This document shows positions 1 to 10,292 of a stretch of 64,000 nucleotides of DNA, in pieces. This DNA comes from Circinella minor (lineage: Eukaryota > Mucoromycota > Mucoromycetes > Mucorales > Lichtheimiaceae), in assembly GCA_016758965.1 (NCBI GenBank), contig JAEPRB010000135.1, positions 1 to 64,000 on the forward strand, in the 5' to 3' direction. The stretch's first letter is position 1; the number at the start of each line of letters is the position of its first letter. Below the pieces are notes generated by a model. It was not told the DNA's origin, ran no database searches, and worked only from the letters and a program-made list of their open reading frames with translations. The translations under genes and the position numbers were made by a program.

Positions 1-2399
1 TGTTTCAGAACGTTGAGAACACCTTCACTGAGGTGTTGGGTTGTGGAGAAACCAAACACATTTTTTTGGGAATAGCTAGCCTTCCACCTTCTCGTGGTTA
101 TTCTCGTTAATCAAGTTATATTATTATTTCTTGAGAACTAAGAGAAGGCTTATTATTAATTATTATAATAAATAAAAATGTTATTATGGATTAATTTGTT
201 TTTACTGATAAAGTGGTGTAATATATATTTGTGGATAGTGTTGTCAGTGGGAGGGATCTATTTTGTAACACGTGATACATCTTTTTTTAAGCACATTATT
301 GATATAAGAGAATGAGGGCTGGGTAAGATATATATTACATGCATTGATAAAATTATGTGTGCATTGATTTTCCCTCTAGTTGTACAAACGTTTTGTAAAG
401 TGAACTGGATCTTGGCTCATGGCGTCCCTTTCTTTTCCTTTCTTCTCTACGTAATGACTCTCCATATTACAGTAAAGCTGGGAAATATTGGTTAAATTTA
501 GTGATTATAAAAAAAATAATTTGGTGATGTAAAAGTGGTAACTGGTAAAATACTAAAAGATAATCAATTAAAAAATAGCTTTAATGATATGCAAAAAGCA
601 CGGAGCTAGCTAACATGGACATTGTTGCAGGCACCAGCACTTCTTTGAAACAAAGTTTTTTCAGTCATCAGCTTTTTACGCTTGGTCTTGCTCTTTACAA
701 GAGGCCAGAAGTTCTGAATTGCACATGAATCTGTCGCTTCTTCTTCACGCGATGTGTACCAAATTTTAGCTGATTTTTCATCTGCTTTTAGCCAAGATGC
801 TTGCTTAGATTGACTATTTCTGAAACCAAGATTACGCCTACACGTCTGTATTGGCCACTTTTGTTCAAAGTTGTTGATGGTCTGTAATAGCTAATCTAAA
901 ATCTTGCTACGTACTTCCTTTTATGTAATACCTACTTTTCGTCCTTTCATTTGTCAAAATCCTTCACAATAGAACGTTGCGGGTTCTGTACTATGAATTT
1001 TTGTCGAATTTTAAAAATGTCAGATTTCCTTTTTAAACCAGCTAATTAAACAAGGTATTATTTATGATGTTGGATATTTTACAGTCAAGATCTTCAGTAT
1101 TTTTTTTACGAAGAGATTTCTAAGGTTTACAAGTTCCTAGACAACAACGTTGCAAATCTTTCGCCAGCGAGACAACGTCCTCTTTTCACAATGATGACAA
1201 TCCGGATACGTACTCGTAGGTATCGTGTGAGGATTCCGTCTCGAAAAATTCATTTGAAAGTTTTAATGTCAAACCACGATTGTATCGGTTCAATGTGAAG
1301 ATTATAATGCTCATTTGACAGTAGCGTTGGAGGTATTATGTATTCTGAAGCCTTTTGGGCTCCCATATAAAAAAGATTGCACCAACAATCCGTTGACTGG
1401 TTTGATTTATTTAACTAGCTCTTCCCTATTTGACTTCCTTTATGGCTATACAGTACTCGGTATAATTGTTATGACGCATTCCGTCTTGGGTTTGGTAGGA
1501 TCATATTTAGGCTTTTTGAAAGTTTAGGATGTCCACTATAAATATATGCACTACGTATTTAAAATGACGGAATTGCCTTTACGTATTATACTAATTATCC
1601 GTGATTGCTCTGTTAGTTAGGGGTTTGAGATGTCCTCTATGAATATATACATACATATTCAACTTGATGGAATTACTCTTGAGCTTTCGCGGGTATTGGC
1701 TCTCCAAAGGGTGTGGGATGTTTTCTATGAATATATTAATACGTAGTAAGTCTTAATCCCCTCGGAAGGCACGGTGCACTCTTTTTGAGTGTAACTATCA
1801 ATGTATCGAAACTTTATACTCTAATGCAAATATAGTTTTTTCCAGATGTTTGGACGAATGGAGTGTTGGTGATGATGACAATATAGAGCACTACAACGTT
1901 CAAAGCGAAAACTACAGATAAATTTGAATAAAAGTAGTCAATTACTTACTCTATCTCCAATATGAATATGATAGGGAAAAGCTAATACGTAAGTAAAGAT
2001 GTATCGTATTTTAGACACGCAGCTGCGATTTTTGGTCAAAAGGTGTGCAAAAATCGGGGGTGCAAAAAGCAAGGTTCGATTGCACTACTTCTGAAAGGTA
2101 CAACTTCACGAATGAAAAAACCTATCATTGCGATTATTAATACGTAAAGAGCAATTAGACCGGGTCCCAACTACATGTGGATCAACGCTCTTGGGCAGCT
2201 TTTTACAGCGTTCTCATATATTACGGTAGTGGAAAGAATAAAAAATTGGCACGCACTAAATACAAAGGGTCGTCTATCCCTTAACCTCAAATTACTAAAT
2301 TGCAATATATATTCTTTCTGTATGGATCAAGATAGTTTCTACATAAGAGCACTTATCAATAAAAAATTATAAATAATTAAAGGAAGAAATATATTAATC
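1..2399. other. Gene-poor AT-rich region
   Basis: No gene can be supported here. Short ATG-initiated frames at 1315-1527 and 2175-2372 (+) resemble no family I know and have no splice context. A minus-strand open frame without an ATG runs 890 to 606. It begins just after a possible TACAG acceptor and encodes a lysine-rich stretch. It could be an exon of a decayed gene, but no partner exon was found. Three diverged copies of a short motif lie at 1527-1737 (separate entry). Confidence 0.6.
1527..1737 (+). repeat. Three diverged copies of a GATGTCCTCTATGAATATAT-like motif
   Basis: Related blocks start near 1527, 1628 and 1716. Each reads GATGT, then C/T-rich, then CTAT(G/A)AATATAT. The first two are also followed by a matching TGA(T/C)GGAATT about 25 nt later. 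Spacing is about 90-100 nt, which suggests an old and decaying tandem duplication. No coding capacity is evident. Confidence 0.5.
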
Positions 2400-2424
2400 C
2401 CGTCACCGCTTGCTATAACGATAT
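2400..2424 (+). repeat. Left terminal inverted repeat
   Basis: This 25-bp sequence begins CCGTCACCGC and ends ATAACGATAT. It matches the reverse complement of 3104-3128 with one mismatch (T versus C at the 12th base). Confidence 0.85.
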
Positions 2425-3103
2425 TCGATATAAGGATATTTCGAACATATAACGATAGGGTTTTGGGGTCCAAGACGGATTAAGCAAGAAAATATCGCTA
2501 ATCTTATATAATGATATCCGATAAAGTTTCCACAAAAACATCGTTATATCGAGCGAACAAATAATATATTTATATCTTAAAGAAGTAAATAATAGTAGTT
2601 GCTGGACATTTTTTGATTTTATTTGTCAAGAGTTTAACGATCTGAACATTAAATCTATCTTAAACCGTTCCTTATGACAATCTAGCTTTGCTTTTCGTTC
2701 ACTGTGAAAACCCAACTTATCATTTGCTATTTGGCATGGCTTTATAAAGAATAAGCAGTTTTTGGGTCTTAGTAAGTACGCACATTTTTTTCCCTGTGGG
2801 CCATCAGCATTAATTATATGTGATGATCTGGCTCTAATCCAATTAGAACTAATACGAAAAGACATACGTATTTAATAAAAAGAAACTATGCTAAGAGAAA
2901 AGCAATCGTTATATTATTATAATAGCTTATTTACAGTATGAACAATATAATGTTCTAGAGCTTCCTTCTTTTTGCGAGACATATCGATACAAATAAGGTC
3001 AAGTACATATGGATAGGATTTTACCCCACCATTATAGCTCAGATCAAGAATTCGTTATTTAGCAATAATTCGTTATAACGATGCTCTTTTGGTCTCACGG
3101 GGT

Positions 3104-3128
3104 ATATCGTTATAGCGAGCGGTGACGG
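3104..3128 (-). repeat. Right terminal inverted repeat
   Basis: This is the inverted partner of 2400-2424. It starts ATATCGTTATAGCG and ends GGTGACGG, and is followed directly by TA. Confidence 0.85.
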
Positions 3129-3195
3129 TAGAAAGAGAGAGAATATGTTACATAATGATATATTATGCTCATAAGGTATTAAAAAGCAGTAATAT

Positions 3196-3264
3196 ATAAA
3201 ATGTAGAAATGAAGGTAAATAAAATGTAGAAATGAAGGTAAATAAAATGTAGAAATGAAGGTAA
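3196..3264 (+). repeat. Three perfect tandem copies of a 23-bp unit
   Basis: Copies lie at 3196-3218, 3219-3241 and 3242-3264. The unit starts ATAAAATGTAG and ends AATGAAGGTAA. The array sits 68 bp to the right of the TIR element and upstream (in + coordinates) of the 3' end of the RRM gene. Being identical, it arose recently. Confidence 0.9.
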
Positions 3265-3480
3265 TAAAGAGACATAGAAGTTTTAAGTTTCTGATTATTA
3301 TACTGGATGATGAAAAATTAAAATTTTTCAACTAGGAAAAAAAATCATTGACCAAATCAAAAAGTTATATTTTTAAATCCAAAAAAAAAAAAAAAAATTG
3401 CATGTCAAATTCTGATTATTTTATATACTTTTATATGTATTTATGGAAAAAAAAACCAATTAATCAACCAATCAACCAAT

Positions 3481-4833
3481 TTATTGAGGTTGTTGATCGG
3501 GTCGATTCCAACTAGCAGATGATACGGGTGGGTAAGATCCTTGTGGTTGTTGTTGTTGCGAAGGGGGTACTTGTTGTTGAAGAGGTTGCTGTTGCGCTGC
3601 TACTGTTTGTTGTTGCTGTTGACTTTGTAATATTTGAGCTAATTGACTCAGTGCAGCAGCTGGATCAGTGATAGGTTGTTGTTGTGGCTGTTGTGGTTGA
3701 TCACTGGGAGCACCAGCTAATGGTTGTGAAACTGCAGGAGGTGCAACAGGGACAGGTTGTGGCTGAGGTGGTGGTGCTTGATATTGTTGTTGTTGTTGCT
3801 GTTGTTGGGCTGCCACTTGAGTCTAGTAATAAAATAAAATTAAAATTACCGGTTAAAATCATTTAAAATATTTATATTACGAACAAACATGATCATTATC
3901 AACATTATTATTTCAACTTACAAGAAAACCTAATACTTGTTGTAATTGGGCAGTCTGGTCATTTGCAACAGGTTGCGGGGGCGCTTGAGCCATACCATGA
4001 ATAGGTTGATATGGAGAAGGTTGTTGATGTTGTACTGGTGTATAGGGTTGGGCAACAGGGACTCCTTGAGAAGATTCACCATCGGGTTCATCTTGATTTT
4101 GTGCAAACATTGTTAAAAGCTATATGTCCATAAAGTATTGTTAGTTTATGAAAATAGTAGATGTATAAGAAAAGGGAAAAAACAGCTAATTATTGTTACC
4201 TGTTGTGCCTTATGAGCATTTTCATATCGTTGTCGATCTTCATTTGAAGCATATGTTGGAGTTTCTGGGTTATAACGGCGACCTTCATCGCGAGGTGACA
4301 TGGATCTACGTTCAAAACGTACGCCTCGTCCTATATATATATATATATATTTATAGTAATAGTCAGCTTTCTCGGTTATCACCTACATATTTCAGCATAT
4401 GGTTTCTTTTTGTGGTTATAATTACCATGATCATCATAACTTCCACGACGTTCATCATCAAACTGACGTCTAGATCGACCAAAATCGCCTCCTCTACCAC
4501 GACGTCTTTCATCACGACGATCTTTTATTCGCATATCAGCAGGTCTTTCTTTCTTTGCAGCAAATGCTTCATTTCTTTCTCTATATAAATAATGAAAATG
4601 ATTATAAACACGTTAGTAACTGAATAATAAATACTGTGTTGAAAAAATATCACTAGTCTCATTTTTACCTATTAGTATGATCCCAAAAGAATGAAACATC
4701 CCAACGACCACCCTTATATTCTTTGCCATGACAACTATCATAAGCATCGACACATCCACGAGAATCATAAAACTCAACGAAACGTTGTCGGTTACTATTT
4801 TAGTTTAAATATTAGTATGTATTATACTCTTTC

Positions 4834-4883
<50 letters not shown>

Positions 4884-6436
4884 TCGAAATAAAAAACATA
4901 CCGTCTCTCAAGAGCTTCAGTACCATGATGTCGGAAATGAGGTGTACGAATAATTTTTACTTCACCAAATTGACCAAAATAATCATATAATTGATCATCT
5001 TGTAACCATGAGTCCGTATTTTTTAATGTAAAAAGTAAAGTACCCTATATAATAAGAAAAAAGAGTCAAGAAATCAATTATCAAGTAAACTTATCAAATG
5101 ATAATATTATGTACGATAGAATGATAAGTAAATGAGTAATTGTTTTTTTTTTTTTTTGGTACCTGATTTTTAGTACGATCACATTTTGCATTTTCTTCTT
5201 CTTCTTTAGGTAAAGAGTAATGAACATCAATTCTTCGATTTGCTAAAAACATGCCTTGAGTAGCGTCTTTTGCCTTTTCTGCAGATCTTATATCATACTA
5301 TACATACAGCATTAAAAAAATTCCGAGAATAACTTAATATACTATATACTTTTTCTTCTCCCTCTGATACAAATTATAGTTTTTGCCTGATAAGATAACA
5401 GTTATAAAAAAAAAACTTACAAAAGTGACAAAAACCATGCCACGACTTTCAATTAAATTAAAGACTTCTTTAACCTCTCCGAATTTCTCATACATTTCCC
5501 TAATTTCGTGAGCTTTGAGATCATACTAACAATAACAATAAATTGTTTTTTTTTTTTTGCCTTCTTTAGTCATGGAGAAGATATATATAAAAAGAATATT
5601 TCTTCAATCGTATCATCAATAATGCTGAGGATGCTGATAATAATGTGTTACCTGAATATTTCTCACAAATAATGTTCTGCATGGTTTTTCTCTTGCAACA
5701 CGTTGTTCAATATGAGCAGGAAGTTTTTCACTTGATCTTCCCTGTTCCTCATTATTTAAAGAAACTGGATAGAAAAAAAAAATATACATAGCAATTTATG
5801 TAAATAAAATTCCTCCAAAGACAAAAAAAAAAAAAGAAATATTCCTTTCAACTGAAGAATACTACTTTTTTTCCCCTTGTTGCACTCTCCTTTCCAATAT
5901 ATATATATATATATATCCGTTATATGTGTATGTATGTCTTATCTTTCTTTCTCATTCACTCACTCACTCACTTAACAAAGTATAATTGAAATTATCTTAC
6001 CACGGTCATCATCCCAATTATTATCTCTTCTAGGTTCCCAACGACTGCCTCCTGCTCTACGCGAAGTAACAGCTGTATGATAACTGCTTGTAGATCCAAT
6101 AGAAGTACGGTCAACTGGAGTGGAATTCATATATTCATTATTGTCATACTCTGATGTTCTTTGAAATCGTGATCCTTTGGCCCTCATCATGGGTCCTCCT
6201 CCTCCACCTCCACCACCAGCATTATTATTTCCACTCATGCCTAAATTTCTTCTTGGTGGTTCTCCACGTCCATAAAATACATCCCCACGTTGTGGTGATG
6301 GGGGTTGATTATTAATATTATTATTATTACGGAAATTGCCCTGTCTTCCTCCAATTCCTGTTGGTGCTGCCGATGATGGTCCACCAGGCCCACCTCGTGT
6401 TTCATAAGGTGAAAATCGACTTTTACGAGGATCCAT
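3481..6436 (-). CDS. Two-RRM RNA-binding protein, Mei2-like, Q-rich C-terminus
   Basis: Ten exons (- strand): 6436-6001, 5764-5652, 5525-5421, 5297-5163, 5044-4902, 4794-4669, 4580-4426, 4330-4200, 4119-3922, 3822-3481; 627 aa. The start MDPRKSRFSPYE is the first ATG after the pyrimidine-rich (sense) leader. Residues 1-150 are G/N/R-rich and disordered. RRM1 (about 175-260) opens with the RNP2 core RTLFVRNIQ, contains MVFVTF and YDIRSAEKAK, and ends in a VHYSLPK-type strand. RRM2 (about 264-355) opens with GTLLFTLKN and has FVEFYDSRGC. An RG/RD-rich linker follows, then a P/Q-rich tail with polyQ. The YDIR..EKA and hYSLPK signatures are those of Mei2-like proteins, which bind RNA in meiosis and differentiation. 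The third, C-terminal Mei2 RRM is absent, so the function is inferred to be general post-transcriptional regulation. Confidence 0.9.
4834..4881. repeat. (TAA)n microsatellite in an intron of the RRM gene
   Basis: About 16 AAT/TAA triplets lie in the intron between exons 5 and 6 of the RRM gene. Only slippage is evident. Confidence 0.9.
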
Positions 6437-6540
6437 TTCTAATTACTGACTTATATAGACTTTGATTGAACAACTGATTGTATTGTTTGACTGAGTATAC
6501 ACGCGTGACTGAAAAGATAGAGAGAGGTATATATACAGTA

Positions 6541-6640
6541 CACACACACAGAGAGAGAAAGAGATAGAGAGAAAGAGATAGAGAGAGAGTGATAGAGAGT
6601 AAGAGAGTAAGAGACAAAGAGAAATTTACTTGAAACTTTA
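6541..6640 (-). promoter_or_regulatory. (CT)n leader/promoter tract of the RRM gene
   Basis: The + strand reads (GA)n/(CA)n, so the sense strand of the leftward RRM gene is TC-rich for about 100 nt, roughly 105-205 nt upstream of its ATG at 6436. Comparable pyrimidine tracts precede several other genes here. A role as core promoter or 5' UTR is inferred. Confidence 0.4.
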
Positions 6641-9600
6641 CTTGAATTCTTGAAACGAGTTCTTTTGACTTAAAAGTGCTTTCTTGTTTTAACTTGCTTG
6701 GAATTGATAAAAAAAAAAAACTTATTATTTTTTTTTTTTTTGATTGCGTTTGACAAAAAAAAGTTCTTCCTGTTGCGCCTTTTTTTATTTTTATTTTTTG
6801 AAAAAAAGGGGGGGAGGGGAGGAAATGATTTAGAAGGAAAATGAAAAAGTGTTAAAAGAAAAAAAAAAAGAAAAAAAAAATAGCTGCCTAATAGTTATTT
6901 TAGTAAATTTGAAAAGGTCCGACGCTTCTAAAAGACAGACTTCTATTTATTGGCGAAGCGGGAAGACACCTTAAATTAATAGAGCTTTAATATTGTCATT
7001 GTTAGTAATATATTATATATTGTTATTGGTATATTATGGGGTCAACTAGGCAAATGATAAGTGTTAATTCGTATTTTATTAATTAAAAAGAAATAAGAAA
7101 AACTTTCTCTCTCTGACGACAACAGGAGCAAAATATATTAATAAATTATAATAATAAAAGTTTACATCTATTATTTGACTCTATTGTAATTAAAACAAAC
7201 TATTGTTGTAATAACTTGTATTATTTGTACATATTGTATATTAGATTTGTCAATAAGTCTTTTACATTAGGTCGTGAAGGATGATAATTAAACATGTTGA
7301 TATAACGTGTGATAAGAAAAATAACTGTTTGGGTAGGTATTTTTTATACTTCATTATCATATAGTAAATACGAAAACATATATGTGTTAGGACGTGGAGT
7401 TACTTGAGCACAAATGTGTCGATGAGTGACTTAATCAGATCAACTGAATAAAATAATCTATACAACCAAAGAAGTTATTGTACTACTTTATAAGAGAATA
7501 ATAAAAATGATATATAGAGTTGATAATACCAAAAGAGTTTGAATTTTTAGGTACTTTTTCATAAGATTATAACACTTGCTCATAAGATTATAACACTTGC
7601 TCATAAGATTATAACACTTGCTCATAAGATTATAACACTTGCTCATAAGATTATAACACTTGCTCATAAAATACAAGAGTATTTACTTCTTAGCATTAGA
7701 ACACAAGAGACAAGGAACCACTGAATCAAAAGGAAGAACAAAACCATCAGAAAAAAAAGGTCGCCAAAACTTCATGTTTATCATTTTTTTCAATATCAGA
7801 TATTATCAATTTTGATATCAGTTGCTTGTTTGATATATATATATATATATATATATATAAGTTATATGACTTCTGGGCATAAATGTCATGATAAGTATGG
7901 ATCTTGTTTTAGTACGCGACATCATTCAGCTTTTTGGTGTGCTAAATTTACTCTGAAATTACTAAAGCATCTGTGGGAATAATAAGAGAAAGCAAACTAT
8001 GTACCCTCTTCTCTGTAGTTAAAACTATACTTTTAATAAAAGATTTGCTTTCACTATAATGGTTGACAGTTCCAGAATAGTATCATTGTTTGAGTACACT
8101 ATTGTATAAACGAATCCGGTATATATACCATCTATATCAACATCATTCCCCACAGATTTGAAAAAAAAATTACTCAAAGTAAAGAATACATCCTAGTGAT
8201 ATAGAATCATACAACGATTGATAACTGTGATTAGAAAAAATAATAATAAAATAAAGTGGATTCAGATCATTTCCTGCGTATTTACTTTAATAAATTACTA
8301 TAAAACATTATGTGGGACAAATAATGCCATTTGATCATGTGGATAACAAAAAGAAAAAAAAATTCGTACAACTATAACAATGGTTACTTTATATAAATTA
8401 TGTTTAAAACAATGAAGAGAATGTCGCCATCGCTACGACATCTGAGGTGAACGGATGACTTTACTTTTACTATATAATATCTTTCCATCGAATTCTTTAT
8501 TAGTCATACAAAGAAGAGCAATAAAAAATGTGTGATCCTGGATTGATATATATTATATAGTACTACTAAAATGGTTATTACTAAACAGTCCTTGGTTTAT
8601 AAAACTGCATTTGTATAATATAATACAAGAAGTGGTATATTTCATTATTAGAATAACACAAGAAATAACAATGATAAGAAGCTTTTTGGTTGACTTTATT
8701 TGTTTTTGTATATAAATATGGATCTAAATAGTACGTACATAAAATATAATTGTATTCCGATCAATGATATCTAGTCTCCGTTGCTATTGTATAATATACA
8801 CTATATATATATATACGTATAAAGTTCAATTTTACGAAAATAAAATGGATCCCCACGAAAAATTAATATGTACTGTATATAGATAACCCATGTGGTGTTG
8901 TACACTAGATATAGATATAATAAAACCATACGTTGCGATAATAAAGTACATTAAGCATCTTCTGATTGATGGCTAAAATAGATTCATTATCATTATAAAG
9001 AAATGGGGGGGGGGTTCACCTCCATCGTCACTGTTACCAAGAAAGAGTATTCTATGTACTGTATTTATCGCATGTTTTCAGTTATTTCATAATCAATTCT
9101 AAATGGAGCAAAAAGTGCAAAAAAAAAAAAGGCTAAGATCCATCACTATTTTTTTGGATAAAGTTTATCCACATAATCAATATACCTAGTACTATGACAA
9201 CAACTTTGTTGTAATTTTCATTGATAATGACGATAATATATGTAATCAAAAATAATATTTACTGTTACAAAATAAAAAAACTCATGAAGATAAAAGTCAA
9301 GAAAAGAAAATATTAAAATCATATAAACACCTGTACATATTTTATTATTATTATTATTATTATTACCAGTACCCAAGGGTGTTGGTGATATTTAAAGTCA
9401 TCATAATAAAAAAAAGGAGATCAGTTTCTGAATAATGATATTAAGTAATCTCATATATCTTATTAATAACAATATTGATCTCACATGTACTAAAAAAGTA
9501 TCCAAACATATCTGATTTACCCCATCTTTTGTCTTATTTTTCAAACTTACATGAAAGGGGAAACGATGATGGCTTTTTTTTTTTTACTGCAGGGACTAAT

Positions 9601-10195
9601 ATCTATATAAATACATACATTATTGCGATAATGAATATGAAACGTGTTGTTGTACAACGAACATATGCACTATATACTCATGTTCTAAAAAAAATATGCT
9701 ATTGATGTAGATTAAATATTAAATGAGTTGACAGGCTACACCAAGGATTCGGTCTGCCCCGTCGGTTCTATTATATTTATCCTCAATACATCATTACGAT
9801 CCATCTAGCCAAATGAATGAAAAAAGGTACTACAATGTCAAACGTTTTACAGAATTAATAAAAAAAAAATAAGCTTAGTTCCAAAAAAGAAGAAAAGTAA
9901 TATAAACCAAGATTAAAACTGGTTAAAATTGATCACGCCATTGTTTTTTTTTTAATAATGCTACAAAAACGCACGGGCGTCGATTGCGATAATAAAATAA
10001 CGGTGTTGAGTGTTTTTTTTTTTTTTTGCGCCGAGAATCACAAGAGTGTGGGGTTTATATGAAGCGGATCCTGAACAAGTAAAACATAACGCCATTATGT
10101 CTTATCAGATCGCAAAATTCGCCCGCCTTTTTTTAAGTATTCACACTACTCGGAAAACAAAAAAAAAAAAAAAAGGCACCAGAAGATCTGGTGCA
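6641..10195. other. Long gene-free AT-rich interval
   Basis: No gene is supportable over about 3.5 kb. It holds A/T homopolymers, a (TA)n tract (7832-7859), a five-copy 21-bp minisatellite (7560-7664), a (TAT)n tract near 9342-9365, and a G9 run at 9005. Short frames such as 9475-9705 have homopolymer-driven composition and no family resemblance. Confidence 0.6.
7560..7664 (-). repeat. Five perfect 21-bp tandem repeats, open in frame (MSKCYNL)n
   Basis: The unit CATAAGATTATAACACTTGC(T) occurs at 7560, 7581, 7602, 7623 and 7644, with a degenerate sixth start at 7665. Because 21 is divisible by 3, the minus strand reads five identical heptapeptides MSKCYNL within a 62-codon ATG frame (7676-7488) that ends in a hydrophobic tail. 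The repeats are contiguous, so this is not a CRISPR array. Whether it is expressed is unknown; a chance open frame is more likely. Confidence 0.9.
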
Positions 10196-10290
10196 ACAAC
10201 TTTTCCACTCTCCCCTTCTCTTCTTTATCCTTTTTATTTTCTTTCTCTTCAATATCTTTTTTCTTTTTTCTTGCTTTTTTTCAATCTAAA
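10196..10290 (+). promoter_or_regulatory. Pyrimidine-rich leader of the Mmt-type transporter gene
   Basis: About 90 nt of nearly pure C/T (CTCTCCCCTTCTCTTC, then T-rich) run up to the start codon at 10293. This is typical of the transcription-start or 5' UTR region of fungal genes. Confidence 0.45.
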
Positions 10291-10292
10291 AT

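Larger units (their letters stand above)
2400..3128. mobile_element. Non-autonomous DNA transposon-like element with 25-bp terminal inverted repeats
   Basis: Positions 2400-2424 and 3104-3128 are inverted copies matching at 24 of 25 bases. The outer ends read CCGTCACCGCT and the inner parts GCTATAACGATAT. The 729 bp between them encode no transposase; the only frame, 2865-2626 (-), is unrecognised. Related CGTTATA(A/T)CG motifs recur inside both ends (near 2450, 2540 and 3071), as sub-terminal transposase sites would. TIRs carrying TATAACGA are common in pogo/Tigger-type Tc1-mariner elements, so that superfamily is the best guess. No clean target-site duplication is visible: TA follows the right end, but AATC precedes the left end. 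The TIR pair is seen directly; the superfamily is inferred. Confidence 0.75.

Noticed and set aside
3684..4990. Plus-strand frames at 3684-3866, 4193-4588 and 4691-4990
   Set aside because: They are antisense shadows of the RRM gene's exons, introns and (TAA)n repeat.
7560..7670. Regular repeats resembling a CRISPR array
   Set aside because: The 21-bp units are directly contiguous with no spacers, and the genome is eukaryotic.
9475..9705. Plus-strand frame of 76 codons
   Set aside because: It is interrupted in character by a T-run coding for Phe, has no splice partners and resembles no family.
9720..9775. Possible tRNA-like segment (GGATTCGGTCTGCCCCGTCGG)
   Set aside because: No acceptor stem or complete A/B boxes could be folded around it.
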